NCBI RefSeq assembly: GCF_014203325.1
Contig: NZ_JACHIV010000001.1
Coordinates: forward strand, 310,001 to 374,000
Length of the DNA: 64,000 nt
Origin: Saccharopolyspora gloriosae
GTDB lineage: Bacteria > Actinomycetota > Actinomycetes > Mycobacteriales > Pseudonocardiaceae
Direction of reading: 5' to 3'
Each line of letters opens with the position of its first letter. Position 1 is the first letter of the stretch. Shown one piece after another: positions 52,641 through 61,004 of the stretch. The notes under the pieces are model-generated. The model ran no database searches. It saw only the letters and a list, made by a program, of their open reading frames with translations, and had not been told where the DNA came from. The position numbers and the translations under genes are program-made.

Positions 52641-52829
52641 GTTCGCACCTGAACGCGCGGCGTTGCCCGAGCTTCGACCGAACGGGTCCAAAAGCGTTGC
52701 GATGCTCACATATGGTCACTGGAATAGTTGGGTTGATCAAGAATCCCTGCTCGTGAGGGGGATGTGATTTGTCAAACGATTCCACATGGTGACCGTCCGC
52801 AGCTTGCATTCGCCGACACCCCTGCGTTC

Positions 52830-52931
52830 TACTATGCGGGAAATCCATCCCGAGCGGCTGAGAGACCTGGCTCCACGACGCCGCAGCAACCACTCCACGA
52901 GTGAGCAGGTGCTAACGCCAGGGTCGATGGA
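52830..52931 (+). ncRNA. SAM-I (S-box) riboswitch upstream of metNIQ
   Basis: P1 arms TCCATC (52844-52849) and GATGGA (52926-52931) close the element. Inside are the S-box landmarks: CGGC-TGAGAGA-CCTGGCTC with the pairing GCCGCAGCAACC (P2 with kink-turn), a P3 hairpin CACTC-CAC-GAGTG and the conserved AGGTGCTAACGCC segment. A -10 TACTAT at 52830-52835 puts the transcript start just before P1. High S-adenosylmethionine should switch off the methionine transporter genes that begin 274 bases downstream. Confidence 0.87.
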
Positions 52932-53205
52932 GTTGTGGTGTCTGAAACTCTGCTCGAAGGCGAACGCGCGCCCCGGACCAGCCGTCGGCGTGCCCGCGGT
53001 GGTCGCGCCCGGACCGGATCCGGCCCGCACGGCCTCGCGCTGACCCAACGCCGAGTGATCGATCACGGACGCCGCACCACGACGGCCTGTCGCCGCGTCC
53101 GCTGACGACCGAAGTCGTCGCAGCCCCTTCCCCAGCCTTTCTGTTCCTCCTTCCCGGCCGATGCGGCATGCCCGCCGGTCCGGCGTGAGCTGATGCGGAG
53201 CGATC
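52932..53205 (+). promoter_or_regulatory. metN leader downstream of the riboswitch
   Basis: 274 bases between the riboswitch and metN, presumably containing the expression platform. I do not see an obvious intrinsic terminator with a T-run, so control may be by masking the GGAG site at 53197-53200 or by Rho. No gene is convincing here. Confidence 0.4.
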
Positions 53206-54228
53206 GTGATCACAGTCGAGAACCTCACCAAATCCTTCCGGCACGACCAGTCGAGTCGAGCCGACGTCGTCGCGCTCGACAACGTCTCGCTGGAGGTCCC
53301 CGCCGGTGCCGTGTGCGGCGTCGTCGGCCCCAGCGGAGCGGGAAAGTCCACCCTCGCCCGCTGCATCGCGCTGCTGGAGAAGCCCGACCGCGGCGCCATC
53401 CGCGTCGACGGCACCGACCTCGTGGCGCTCGAAGGCGCCGCGCTGCGTGCGGCGCGCCGCCACATCGGGGTCGTGCCGCAGGGGGATTCGCTGCTGCGCC
53501 AGCGCACCGCCGCGGGCAACGTGGCGCTGCCGCTGGAGGCGGCCGGGATGGCCGCGCCGCAGCGCCGCAGCCGCGTCGCCGAGCTGCTCGACCTCGTCGG
53601 GCTCACCGACAAGGCGCCGGTCTACCCGGACCGGCTCTCCGGCGGGCAGCGGCAGCGGATCGCGGTCGCCCGCGCCCTCGCCGCCAAGCCTTCGGTGCTG
53701 CTCGCCGACGAACCGACCTCCGCGCTGGACCCGAGCACCACGGACTCGGTGCTCACGGTGCTCGACCGCGCCCGCTCCGAACTCGGCGTCACGGTGCTCG
53801 TGGTCACCCACGACATGACCGTGGTGCGCCGCATCGCCGATGACGTCGCGGTCCTCGAAGACGGCCGCGTCGCCGAACACGGCAAGGTGCTCGACCTGGT
53901 CGCCGATCCCGGCAGCCGCGTCAGCACCAGCCTGCTGCCCGAGACCGACCAGGCGTCCGCCGTGCCCGGTGTGCGCCACGACGTGGTCGCCGAAGTGGTG
54001 CTCGTCGGCTTCGCCGCCGTCGGCGCGCTGCTGCCGGAGGCGTCGAGCCGCTTCGGGGTGGAGCTGTCCATCCTCGGCGGCGGCCTGACCCGGCTCGGCG
54101 ACACGCCGGTCGCGAAGTTCCGCATCGGACTCACCGGTGAGCGCTCGGAGCAGGCGCTGAAATGGATGGTCGACCGCGACGCGCACGTGCGGCGCGCCCC
54201 GGTCAGCGTTGATGGAGTAGCTGCGTGA
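53206..54228 (+). CDS. metN: Methionine ABC transporter ATP-binding protein
   Basis: A 340-residue MetN. Walker A GPSGAGKSTLARC, signature LSGGQRQRIAVARAL and Walker B SVLLADEPTSALDP are in order. The C-terminal roughly 75 residues (VVAEVVLVGFAAVGALLPEA onward) form the NIL domain that binds methionine and inhibits transport when the cell is replete. GTG 53206 is preceded by ggag at five bases. It overlaps metI by 4 bases. The SAM-I riboswitch upstream supports methionine as the substrate. Confidence 0.95.
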   Translation: MITVENLTKSFRHDQSSRADVVALDNVSLEVPAGAVCGVVGPSGAGKSTLARCIALLEKPDRGAIRVDGTDLVALEGAALRAARRHIGVVPQGDSLLRQRTAAGNVALPLEAAGMAAPQRRSRVAELLDLVGLTDKAPVYPDRLSGGQRQRIAVARALAAKPSVLLADEPTSALDPSTTDSVLTVLDRARSELGVTVLVVTHDMTVVRRIADDVAVLEDGRVAEHGKVLDLVADPGSRVSTSLLPETDQASAVPGVRHDVVAEVVLVGFAAVGALLPEASSRFGVELSILGGGLTRLGDTPVAKFRIGLTGERSEQALKWMVDRDAHVRRAPVSVDGVAA

Positions 54229-54908
54229 GTGATCCGACCCCTTGGGCGGAAGTCGTGGAGATGCTCGGTGAGGCCACCGGCGAAACGCTCTACATGGTGG
54301 TGGTGGCCACCGTGCTGGCAGTGCTCGGTGGCCTGCCGCTCGGCGTGTTCCTGCACTTGAGCTCGCCGGTCGGGCTGGACCCGCGGCCGACGCTGCACCG
54401 GATCCTCGGTGTGGTCGTCGACGTGGTCCGGTCCGTGCCGTTCGTGGTGCTGCTGGTGGTCCTCGCCTCCTTCACGCGGCTGCTGGTGGGCACTTCCATC
54501 GGCAGCACCGCGGTGATCGTGCCGCTGACCATCGGTGCGGTGCCGTTCTTCGCGCGGCTGACCCAGAACGCGTTGCGCGAAGTGAGCTTCACCGTCGTCG
54601 AAGCGGCTATCACCACCGGCTCCGGCCGGTGGCGGATCGTGTGGACGGTCCTGATCGGCGAGGCGCGCGCCGCGCTGGTCGGGGCCGTCGGCGTCACCGC
54701 GGTGGCGCTCATCGGCTACGCCGCGATGGCGGGCGCGATCGGTGGCGGCGGGTTGGGGACCACCGCCATCCAGGACGGCTACCAGGCCTACGACGAGCGG
54801 GTGCTCTACGGCTCGGTGGTGGTGCTCGCGGTGCTGGCCTTCGCGATGCAGCTGCTCACCGACTTCACGGCGAAGGCCGTGGACCGCCGTCGCACCGCGA
54901 CCGGCTAG
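54225..54908 (+). CDS. metI: Methionine ABC transporter permease
   Basis: A 227-residue MetI-type permease with five membrane segments: MVVVATVLAVLGGLPLGVFL, VVDVVRSVPFVVLLVVLASF, the coupling region NALREVSFTVVEAAITTGSG, GAVGVTAVALIGYAAMAGAI and the last LYGSVVVLAVLAFAMQLLT. GTG start overlaps metN by 4 bases. It forms the MetN2I2 importer with the lipoprotein encoded next. Confidence 0.95.
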   Translation: MSDPTPWAEVVEMLGEATGETLYMVVVATVLAVLGGLPLGVFLHLSSPVGLDPRPTLHRILGVVVDVVRSVPFVVLLVVLASFTRLLVGTSIGSTAVIVPLTIGAVPFFARLTQNALREVSFTVVEAAITTGSGRWRIVWTVLIGEARAALVGAVGVTAVALIGYAAMAGAIGGGGLGTTAIQDGYQAYDERVLYGSVVVLAVLAFAMQLLTDFTAKAVDRRRTATG

Positions 54909-55016
54909 TCGCCACCGCACTTCAGTCGAATCGGCCGACGGCAGGGGTCCCCGCGGACCCGCTGCCGGTACCGGTGCGCGTCACCGGACGGCCTCCATTC
55001 CAGAAAGGACGCACTG

Positions 55017-55829
55017 ATGCGTATTCGTTCCCTGGCGGTCGTGCTCACGGCCGCTTCGCTGGCGCTGGCGGGTTGCGGTGGTAGCGGCACGGAAGCCGCG
55101 CAGGACCCGAACGCTCCGCTGACCATCGGCGTGAGCCCGCAGCCGCACGGCGAGATCCTCAAGTACGTCGACGAGAACCTCGCTCCGAAGGCGGGCATCG
55201 ACCTGGAGATCGAGCAGTTCGACGACTACAACCGGCCGAACGAGGCCGTCGCCAACGGCGAGCTGGACGCGAACTACTACCAGCACAAGCCGTACCTGGC
55301 GGAGTACCAGGCGCAGCGCGGCGGTGAGTTCGAGTGGGTGCAGACGGTGCACCTGGAGCCGCTGTCGATCTACTCCAAGAAGGTCAAGTCCCTCCAGGAG
55401 CTGCCGGACGGCGCGCGGATCGCGCTGCCCAACGACCCGTCGAACCTGACCCGCAGCCTGAAGCTGCTGCAGGACAACGGCGTGATCAAGCTCAAGCCGG
55501 GCGCCGAGCAGGGCGCCGGGGTGCGCGACGTCGCGGAGAACCCGAAGAAGATCGAGTTCCAGGGGCTCTCCAGCGACCAGCTGCCCCGCGCGGTCGACGA
55601 CGCCGACGCGGCGATCGTGAACGGCAACTACGCCCTCAAGGCCGGTTTGAAGGACCCGCTCGTCGTGGAGAAGGCGGAGAACAACCCGTACGCGAACGGC
55701 CTGGTCGCGTCCCCGGCGATGGCCAAGGACCCCCGCATCCAGAAGCTCGCCGAACTCCTGCGCTCCCCCGAGGTCGAGGACTACATCAACAAGACCTACG
55801 GCGGAGTCTCGGTAATCCCGGCTTCCTGA
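55017..55829 (+). CDS. metQ: Methionine-binding lipoprotein
   Basis: A 270-residue NlpA/MetQ-family binding protein. The lipobox LALAGC is at residues 16-21 after a short signal peptide, so the mature protein is lipid-anchored. The body has the NlpA core: TIGVSPQPHGEILKYV, NGELDANYYQHKPYLAEY, IALPNDPSNLTRSLKLLQ and AIVNGNYALKAGL. It delivers methionine to MetNI. It starts 108 bases after metI, with ggA-rich agaaagga upstream. A small-hairpin array and structured repeat copy 6 follow the gene. Confidence 0.95.
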   Translation: MRIRSLAVVLTAASLALAGCGGSGTEAAQDPNAPLTIGVSPQPHGEILKYVDENLAPKAGIDLEIEQFDDYNRPNEAVANGELDANYYQHKPYLAEYQAQRGGEFEWVQTVHLEPLSIYSKKVKSLQELPDGARIALPNDPSNLTRSLKLLQDNGVIKLKPGAEQGAGVRDVAENPKKIEFQGLSSDQLPRAVDDADAAIVNGNYALKAGLKDPLVVEKAENNPYANGLVASPAMAKDPRIQKLAELLRSPEVEDYINKTYGGVSVIPAS

Positions 55830-55835
55830 CCCGAA

Positions 55836-56031
55836 GGCCGTGAGGCAGAACGGCGAAAGCCCCAGCCTCACGGCCAAAGGCCGCGCCTGACGGCGAAGCC
55901 GTGCAGTGGGGCGGGCGAAGCCACGCCTGCCCTGCGGCCAAAGGCCGTGCTTCGCGGCGAAGCCGTGCCTGGGACGAGCGAAGCGAAGTCTGCCTTGCGG
56001 CGTAGCCGTGCCTGTATTCGCGCAGCGAATA
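55836..56031. repeat. Array of small hairpins between metQ and repeat copy 6
   Basis: A roughly 200-base run of imperfect 25-35-base units built from GGCGAAGCC, GGCCAAAGGCC and GGCGTAGCC hairpins separated by GTGCCTG-like spacers. It begins with a 10-bp inverted repeat (GGCCGTGAGG at 55836-55845, CCTCACGGCC at 55866-55875) just after the metQ stop and ends with TATTCGC-GCA-GCGAATA at 56015-56031. No gene. Confidence 0.65.
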
Positions 56032-56047
56032 GCCCACGTCACAAAGC

Positions 56048-56157
56048 CGACCACCGGCGGGTTCTCAGTCGGTCTCTCGCGAGGACAGCTTTTTCCCTCG
56101 TGGCGGAGCCACTCGGGAAAAAGATCCCGCAGCGAGAGACCGACTGAGGTTCCGCTA
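56048..56157 (-). repeat. Structured intergenic repeat, copy 6 (reverse orientation)
   Basis: Outer arms at 56064-56080 (CTCAGTCGGTCTCTCGC) and 56132-56148 are exact reverse complements, with yet another variable segment. Inner stem 56089-56123 with GTGGC-GGA-GCCAC. Flanks match copies 1 and 5. From 56158 to 56447 the spacer contains repeated CCCACACGCCAAGCCGAAC-like stretches and no convincing gene. Confidence 0.9.
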
Positions 56158-56447
56158 CCCGGACACCCCAGCAACACCAGCCGTGGAAGCAATCCTGAAA
56201 CCCGACCTTCCACGCACCACCGCAACCACACGCCCAAACCCGGGAAGGCTCTAAACCCGACCCCACACGCCAAGCCGAACGCAGCTCTAAAACCCAACCC
56301 ACACGCCAAGCCGAACCCCACTCCAAACTCGACCCCGCACGCCGAGCAAGGCATTGCTGAGGTGCCCCAGAGGGGGCGTGCGCTGTGAAGTCGGTGCTGG
56401 GGCGGCACCGGGCTGTTGCGGACACGTACGCTCTAGGAGTGCTCTCC

Positions 56448-57404
56448 GTGGTACCCACCCCCATCACCGTGCGTGTCCCGGCCAAGGTGAACCTGCATCT
56501 GTCGGTCGGCGATGCTCGCCCGGACGGCTACCACGAGCTGGTCACCGTCTTCCAGGCGTTGTCGCTCACCGATGAAGTGACGGTGCAGACCGCCGACGAA
56601 CCCGGCATCGAGGTGCACGGCGAAGGCGCCGATTCGGTGCCGACCGGGCCCAGCAACCTCGCGTGGACCGCTGTCCGCCTGCTCGCCGAACATTCCGGGC
56701 GCGACCCGGAGGAACCCGGTGTGCGGCTCTCGATCCGCAAGGGCATTCCCGTGGCGGGCGGCATGGCAGGCGGCAGCGCCGACGCCGCGGCCGCGCTGCT
56801 GGCGCTGAACACCTTGTGGCGCCTCGAAATCGGGCGCGACGAGCTCAGCGACATCGCCGCCAAGATCGGTAGCGATGTGCCGTTCTCCTTGCAGGGCGGC
56901 ACCGCGTTGGGAACCGGGCGCGGTGAGCGGCTGGTGCCGGTGCTGGCCCGGCACACCTTCCACTGGGTGATCGCGCTGGACCGGCGCGGCCTCGAAACGC
57001 CCGGTGTCTACGGCGAACTCGACCGGCTGCGCGGGGACACCGGGCCGCACGGCGTCGGTGAGGTCGAGCCCCTCCTGGAGGCGCTGGCTTCCGGTGATCC
57101 GCGGCAGCTGGCGCTGCTGCTGGGCAACGACCTCCAGTCCGCGGCCGTGTCGCTTCGGCCGAACCTGCGCCGCACGCTGCGCGCGGGTGTCGAAGCGGGT
57201 GCCCTGGCCGGGATCGTGTCCGGTTCCGGGCCGACGTGCGCGTTCCTGTGCACCGACAACGACGCCGCGGTCCGGGTGGCCGCCGAGCTCTCCGGTGCGG
57301 GCGTCTGCCGCACCGTGCGGGTCGCGCAGGGCCCGGTGCCCGGCGCCCGGATCGTCAGCGATGAGCGCGCGGACCGGCCGACCCCGCCCCAGGTCCACGC
57401 CTGA
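56448..57404 (+). CDS. ispE: 4-diphosphocytidyl-2-C-methyl-D-erythritol kinase
   Basis: A 318-residue GHMP kinase of the MEP isoprenoid pathway. The N-terminal [20 protein letters not shown] followed by YHEL binds the substrate; the ATP-binding glycine-rich loop is [17 protein letters not shown], and the C-terminal [13 protein letters not shown] is the third GHMP motif. It phosphorylates CDP-methylerythritol. GTG 56448 lies 8 bases after aggag; GTG 56439 and an upstream ATG-type extension are possible but less likely. A TACGCT at 56427-56432 may be the -10. The ABC-F gene follows after 37 bases. Confidence 0.94.
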   Translation: MVPTPITVRVPAKVNLHLSVGDARPDGYHELVTVFQALSLTDEVTVQTADEPGIEVHGEGADSVPTGPSNLAWTAVRLLAEHSGRDPEEPGVRLSIRKGIPVAGGMAGGSADAAAALLALNTLWRLEIGRDELSDIAAKIGSDVPFSLQGGTALGTGRGERLVPVLARHTFHWVIALDRRGLETPGVYGELDRLRGDTGPHGVGEVEPLLEALASGDPRQLALLLGNDLQSAAVSLRPNLRRTLRAGVEAGALAGIVSGSGPTCAFLCTDNDAAVRVAAELSGAGVCRTVRVAQGPVPGARIVSDERADRPTPPQVHA

Positions 57405-57441
57405 ACCACCCCTCACGTTCCTCTGGAGATCAACACCCCCG

Positions 57442-59229
57442 ATGGCGAACCTGATCAATCTCGAATCGGTGAGCAAGAGCTACGGAGTGCGACCGCTGCT
57501 GGACGGCGTCTCGCTCGGCATCAACGAAGGCGAACGCATCGGGGTCGTCGGCCTCAACGGCGGCGGCAAGACGACGCTGCTGGAAGTCCTCTCCGGGGCG
57601 GAGGCCCCCGACTCCGGGCGGGTCAGCCACTCCCGCGACACCCGGATGGCCGTGGTCACCCAGCGCACGGAGCTGCCGCCCGAATCGACCGTGCGCAACG
57701 CGGTGCTCGATCCGCACGGATTCACCGCCGAGCACGAGTGGGCGGCCGACGCACGAGTGCGATCGGTGCTCACCGGGCTCGGCATGACGCGGCTCGGGCT
57801 CGACACGCCCGTCGCGAACTTCTCCGGCGGGGAACGCCGCCGCGTCGCGCTGGCCGCGGCCCTGGTGCGCGACCTCGACGTGCTGGTGCTGGACGAACCG
57901 ACGAACCACCTCGACGTCGAAGGGGTGCGCTGGCTCGCCGACCACCTGCTGTCCCGGCGCTGCGCGTTGGTGATCGTCACGCACGACCGCTGGTTCCTGG
58001 ACACCGTCTGCAACCGCACCTGGGAGGTCACCGGGGGCAAGGTCGAGCAGTACGAAGGCGGCTACGCGGACTGGATCTTCGCGCGGGCCGAGCGCAACCG
58101 GCTCGCCCAGCAGGCCGAGGACAAGCGCCAGAACCTGGCGCGCAAGGAACTCGCCTGGTTGCAGCGCGGGGCGAAGGCGCGCACGTCCAAACCGCGCTAC
58201 CGGGTCGAAGCGGCCGAGGCGCTGATCGCCGACGTCCCGCCCGCGCGGGACACGGTGGAACTCGTGAGCTTCGCCAAGCGCCGGCTCGGCAAGACCGTGA
58301 TCGACCTCGAAGACGTGGACCTGCGGATCGCGGACCGGACGTTGCTGGAGGGTCTGACCTGGCAGATCGGGCCCGGCGACCGGATCGGCGTCGTCGGGGT
58401 CAACGGCTCCGGGAAGACGACTCTGCTGCGGCTGTTAGCCGGTGAGCGCGAACCGGACGGCGGCACCCGCCGCGAAGGCACCACGGTGCGGCTCGCCCAC
58501 CTCACGCAGGAACTGCACGACCTGCCCGGGGATTGGCGCGTGCTCGAAGCCATCGAGGACGTGGCGGAGCGCGTGCAGCTCGGCAAGTACGAGCTCACCG
58601 CCTCCCAGCTCGGCGAGCGGTTCGGCTTCGGCAAGGGCCGCCAGTGGACGCCGGTCGGCGACCTCTCCGGCGGGGAGCGCCGCCGGCTGCAACTGGCGCG
58701 GCTGCTGATGGGCGAGCCGAACGTGCTGGTGCTCGACGAGCCCACCAACGACCTCGACATCGACACGCTGCAGCAGCTCGAAGACCTGCTCGACGGCTGG
58801 CCGGGCACGCTGGTGGTCGTGTCGCACGACCGCTACCTGGTGGAGCGGGTGTGCGACAAGGTCGTCGCGCTGTTCGGCGACGGCAAGCTCAGCGACCTCG
58901 TCGGCGGCATCGAGGAGTACCTGCGGCGGCGCAGCTCGCTGCTGTCGGCCGACGACGGCGCCGTCGGCAAGCAGGCCGAGGACGTCGTGGCGGCCAAGCC
59001 GAACAAGCTCTCCGGAGCGGAGGACCGGGCCGCGCGCAAGGACCTCGCGAAGCTGGAGCGCCAGCTCGACAAGCTCGGCCAGCGCGAGGAGAAGCTGCAC
59101 GTCGAGCTCGCGGAGGCGGCCACCGAGCCGAGCCGCTTGCAGAGCCTCAACGCGGATCTCCGGACCCTCCAGCAGGAGAAGGACGACGTGGAAGCGCGCT
59201 GGCTCGAACTGGCCGATCAGCTGGATTGA
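57442..59229 (+). CDS. ABC-F family ATPase (Uup-like)
   Basis: A 595-residue soluble protein with two ABC domains and no membrane segment. Walker A motifs GLNGGGKTTLLEVL and GVNGSGKTTLLRLL, signatures NFSGGERRRVALA and DLSGGERRRLQLA, and Walker B LDEPTNHLDVEG and LDEPTNDLDIDT are all intact. The linker between domains is the usual charged two-helix arm; a C-terminal lysine/glutamate-rich coiled coil (ARKDLAKLERQLDKLGQREE) is Uup-like. ABC-F proteins act on the ribosome, either rescuing translation or giving antibiotic resistance; the position after ispE suggests a housekeeping role. Confidence 0.92.
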   Translation: MANLINLESVSKSYGVRPLLDGVSLGINEGERIGVVGLNGGGKTTLLEVLSGAEAPDSGRVSHSRDTRMAVVTQRTELPPESTVRNAVLDPHGFTAEHEWAADARVRSVLTGLGMTRLGLDTPVANFSGGERRRVALAAALVRDLDVLVLDEPTNHLDVEGVRWLADHLLSRRCALVIVTHDRWFLDTVCNRTWEVTGGKVEQYEGGYADWIFARAERNRLAQQAEDKRQNLARKELAWLQRGAKARTSKPRYRVEAAEALIADVPPARDTVELVSFAKRRLGKTVIDLEDVDLRIADRTLLEGLTWQIGPGDRIGVVGVNGSGKTTLLRLLAGEREPDGGTRREGTTVRLAHLTQELHDLPGDWRVLEAIEDVAERVQLGKYELTASQLGERFGFGKGRQWTPVGDLSGGERRRLQLARLLMGEPNVLVLDEPTNDLDIDTLQQLEDLLDGWPGTLVVVSHDRYLVERVCDKVVALFGDGKLSDLVGGIEEYLRRRSSLLSADDGAVGKQAEDVVAAKPNKLSGAEDRAARKDLAKLERQLDKLGQREEKLHVELAEAATEPSRLQSLNADLRTLQQEKDDVEARWLELADQLD

Positions 59230-59322
59230 TCCCGCGGCTCCGGGCGTTCGGGGCAAGCGCGGTGCGCCGGTTCCCGCGCCCGATTAGGCGCTGAGACGGT
59301 TCCGATGGTCCCGCGACGGACG

Positions 59323-59328
59323 TAATGT
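59323..59328 (+). promoter_or_regulatory. -10 element of the acyl-AMP ligase gene (leaderless start)
   Basis: TAATGT ends 7 bases before ATG 59336 with no ribosome-binding site between, the same geometry as at rsmI, ksgA and the DUF4185-like gene. An alternative GTG at 59327 would overlap the -10 and is unlikely. Confidence 0.45.
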
Positions 59329-59335
59329 GCGTCAC

Positions 59336-60991
59336 ATGAGTCGGTTCGTGGACGGGATCGTGGCCTCGGCGCTCGACTGCGGCGGGGAAGGAGGCCGGGG
59401 TCTGGTCACGGGCGAACCCCGGCAGGGGCGACGCCGCACCTGGGCCCAGGTGCACGACGAGGCCCGGCGCATCGCCGCGGCGCTGCGCGACTCGGTCCGG
59501 CCCGGTGCCGCCGTCGCGGTGCTCGCCGCCGACCCGGGGCTGATCGCCCCCGCCGTGCAAGGCGGCTGGCTGGCCGGGAACAGCGTGACCATGCTGCACC
59601 AGCCGACCCCGCGCACCGACCTCGCCCGCTGGGCGCAGGACGCGGTGCGGGTGCTGGGCGTGGTCGACGCCGAGCTGGTGCTGCTGGGCTCGCCGTTCGA
59701 ACCGCTCGCCGACCTGCTGCGCGCCCACGGCATCCGGTACCGCGAACTCGCGGAGCTCGCCGCGCACCCGGAGGCGCTGGATCGGCCGGTGCCCACCGCT
59801 GAGGACGCGGCGGCGCTGCTGCAGCTGACCAGTGGTTCCACCGCCGACCCGAAGGCCGTGCGGATCACCCACGGCAACCTGCACGCGAACACGGCGGCGA
59901 TGGTCACCTCCGCCCGGCTCGACCCGGTGCACGACGTCGCCGTGTCCTGGCTGCCGCTGTTCCACGACATGGGCCTCGTCGGCACCCTCGTCGTGCCGAT
60001 GACGATCGGGATGGAAGCGGTGCAGGTGACGCCGACGGACTTCCTCACCGCGCCGCTGCTGTGGCCGAAGCTGATCAGCAAGTACGGCGGCACCGTGACC
60101 GCCGCCCCGAACTTCGCCTACGCCGTCACGGCGCGCCGGATGGCTCATGCCGAGGACGGCGCGTTCGACCTGTCGGGGCTGCGGTTCGCGCTCAACGGGG
60201 CGGAACCCGTCGACACCGGCGCCGTGCGGGCCTTCACCGAGGCCGGGGCCCGCTTCGGGCTCGCGGAGACGGCGATGGTGTGCGCCTACGGCATGGCGGA
60301 GGCGACGCTGGCGGTGTCGTTCGCCGCGTTGAACCGGCCGGTGCGGGTCGACACCGTCTCCGCCGACGCGCTGGAACGCCGCCGCCTCGCCGACCCCGCC
60401 GACGACGGCGAGGAAGGCGGCACCCGGTCGTTCGCGCTGCTCGGCAGGGCACTGCCGGGGATGGAGATCCAGGTCGTCGACGACGCGGGCACCGAGCTGG
60501 GGGAGCGGCAGGTCGGCAGGCTGCGGATCCGCGGCGCGGCCGTCACCCCGGGCTACCTCACGGCGGACGGGCCGGTGGCGGCCCAGGACGCGGAGGGCTG
60601 GCTCGACACCGGCGACGACGGCTACCTCATCGACGGCGAGGTCGTCATCTGCGGCAGGCGCAAAGACGTGATCATCATGGGCGGGCGCAACATCTACCCG
60701 GTGGACATCGAACGCGCGGCCGGTGAGGTCGACGGGGTCCGCGCGGGCAACGCGGCGGCCGTCCGGCTCGACGCCGGCAGTCGCCGGGAGCGGTTCGCGG
60801 TCGTCCTCGAATCGAAGACCGCGGGCACCCTCGACGACGAGAAGGCGCTGCGCGCCGCCGTGGCCTCGCAGGTCGCTCGCGCCGTGGGGGCGCGTCCTGC
60901 GGCGGTGGTCGTCGTGGCGCCGGGAGATCTCCCGAAGACCCCGTCCGGCAAGCTCAAACGAGCGGCCACCGCGGCTCTGGTACCGGACTAG
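59336..60991 (+). CDS. Fatty-acyl-AMP ligase / acyl-CoA synthetase (FadD-like)
   Basis: A 551-residue adenylate-forming enzyme. ALLQLTSGSTADPKAVRITH is the P-loop, SWLPLFHDMGLVGTLVVP the FAAL/FadD-type motif, VCAYGMAEATLAVSF the A5 region, and GWLDTGDDGYLIDGEVVICG followed by RRKDVIIMGGRNIYP the hinge. The terminal catalytic lysine is in PKTPSGKLKRAATAAL. The LPLFHDMGL stretch is common in fatty-acyl-AMP ligases of actinobacteria. It activates a fatty acid, either to CoA or onto a carrier protein; it is 26 kb from the NRPS, so a link is speculative. Converges with pth after 13 bases. Confidence 0.87.
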   Translation: MSRFVDGIVASALDCGGEGGRGLVTGEPRQGRRRTWAQVHDEARRIAAALRDSVRPGAAVAVLAADPGLIAPAVQGGWLAGNSVTMLHQPTPRTDLARWAQDAVRVLGVVDAELVLLGSPFEPLADLLRAHGIRYRELAELAAHPEALDRPVPTAEDAAALLQLTSGSTADPKAVRITHGNLHANTAAMVTSARLDPVHDVAVSWLPLFHDMGLVGTLVVPMTIGMEAVQVTPTDFLTAPLLWPKLISKYGGTVTAAPNFAYAVTARRMAHAEDGAFDLSGLRFALNGAEPVDTGAVRAFTEAGARFGLAETAMVCAYGMAEATLAVSFAALNRPVRVDTVSADALERRRLADPADDGEEGGTRSFALLGRALPGMEIQVVDDAGTELGERQVGRLRIRGAAVTPGYLTADGPVAAQDAEGWLDTGDDGYLIDGEVVICGRRKDVIIMGGRNIYPVDIERAAGEVDGVRAGNAAAVRLDAGSRRERFAVVLESKTAGTLDDEKALRAAVASQVARAVGARPAAVVVVAPGDLPKTPSGKLKRAATAALVPD

Positions 60992-61004
60992 GCGCCGGAA
61001 GGGG

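Noticed and set aside
52786-53043. Small open frame across the SAM-I riboswitch
   Set aside because: It runs through the P1-P4 structure of the riboswitch and has no ribosome-binding site; the RNA structure explains the conservation better.
6141-56157. The six structured repeats as classical intrinsic terminators
   Set aside because: The T-run lies inside the inner stem rather than after a hairpin, the elements occur in both orientations after plus-strand genes, and copy 5 follows a separate perfect terminator of rpfB.
6141-56157. The six structured repeats as MITEs or insertion-sequence remnants
   Set aside because: No transposase or RAYT-like gene is present in the window, I saw no consistent target-site duplication, and the arms differ between copies while staying paired, which is not expected of fixed terminal inverted repeats. 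Not excluded outside the window.
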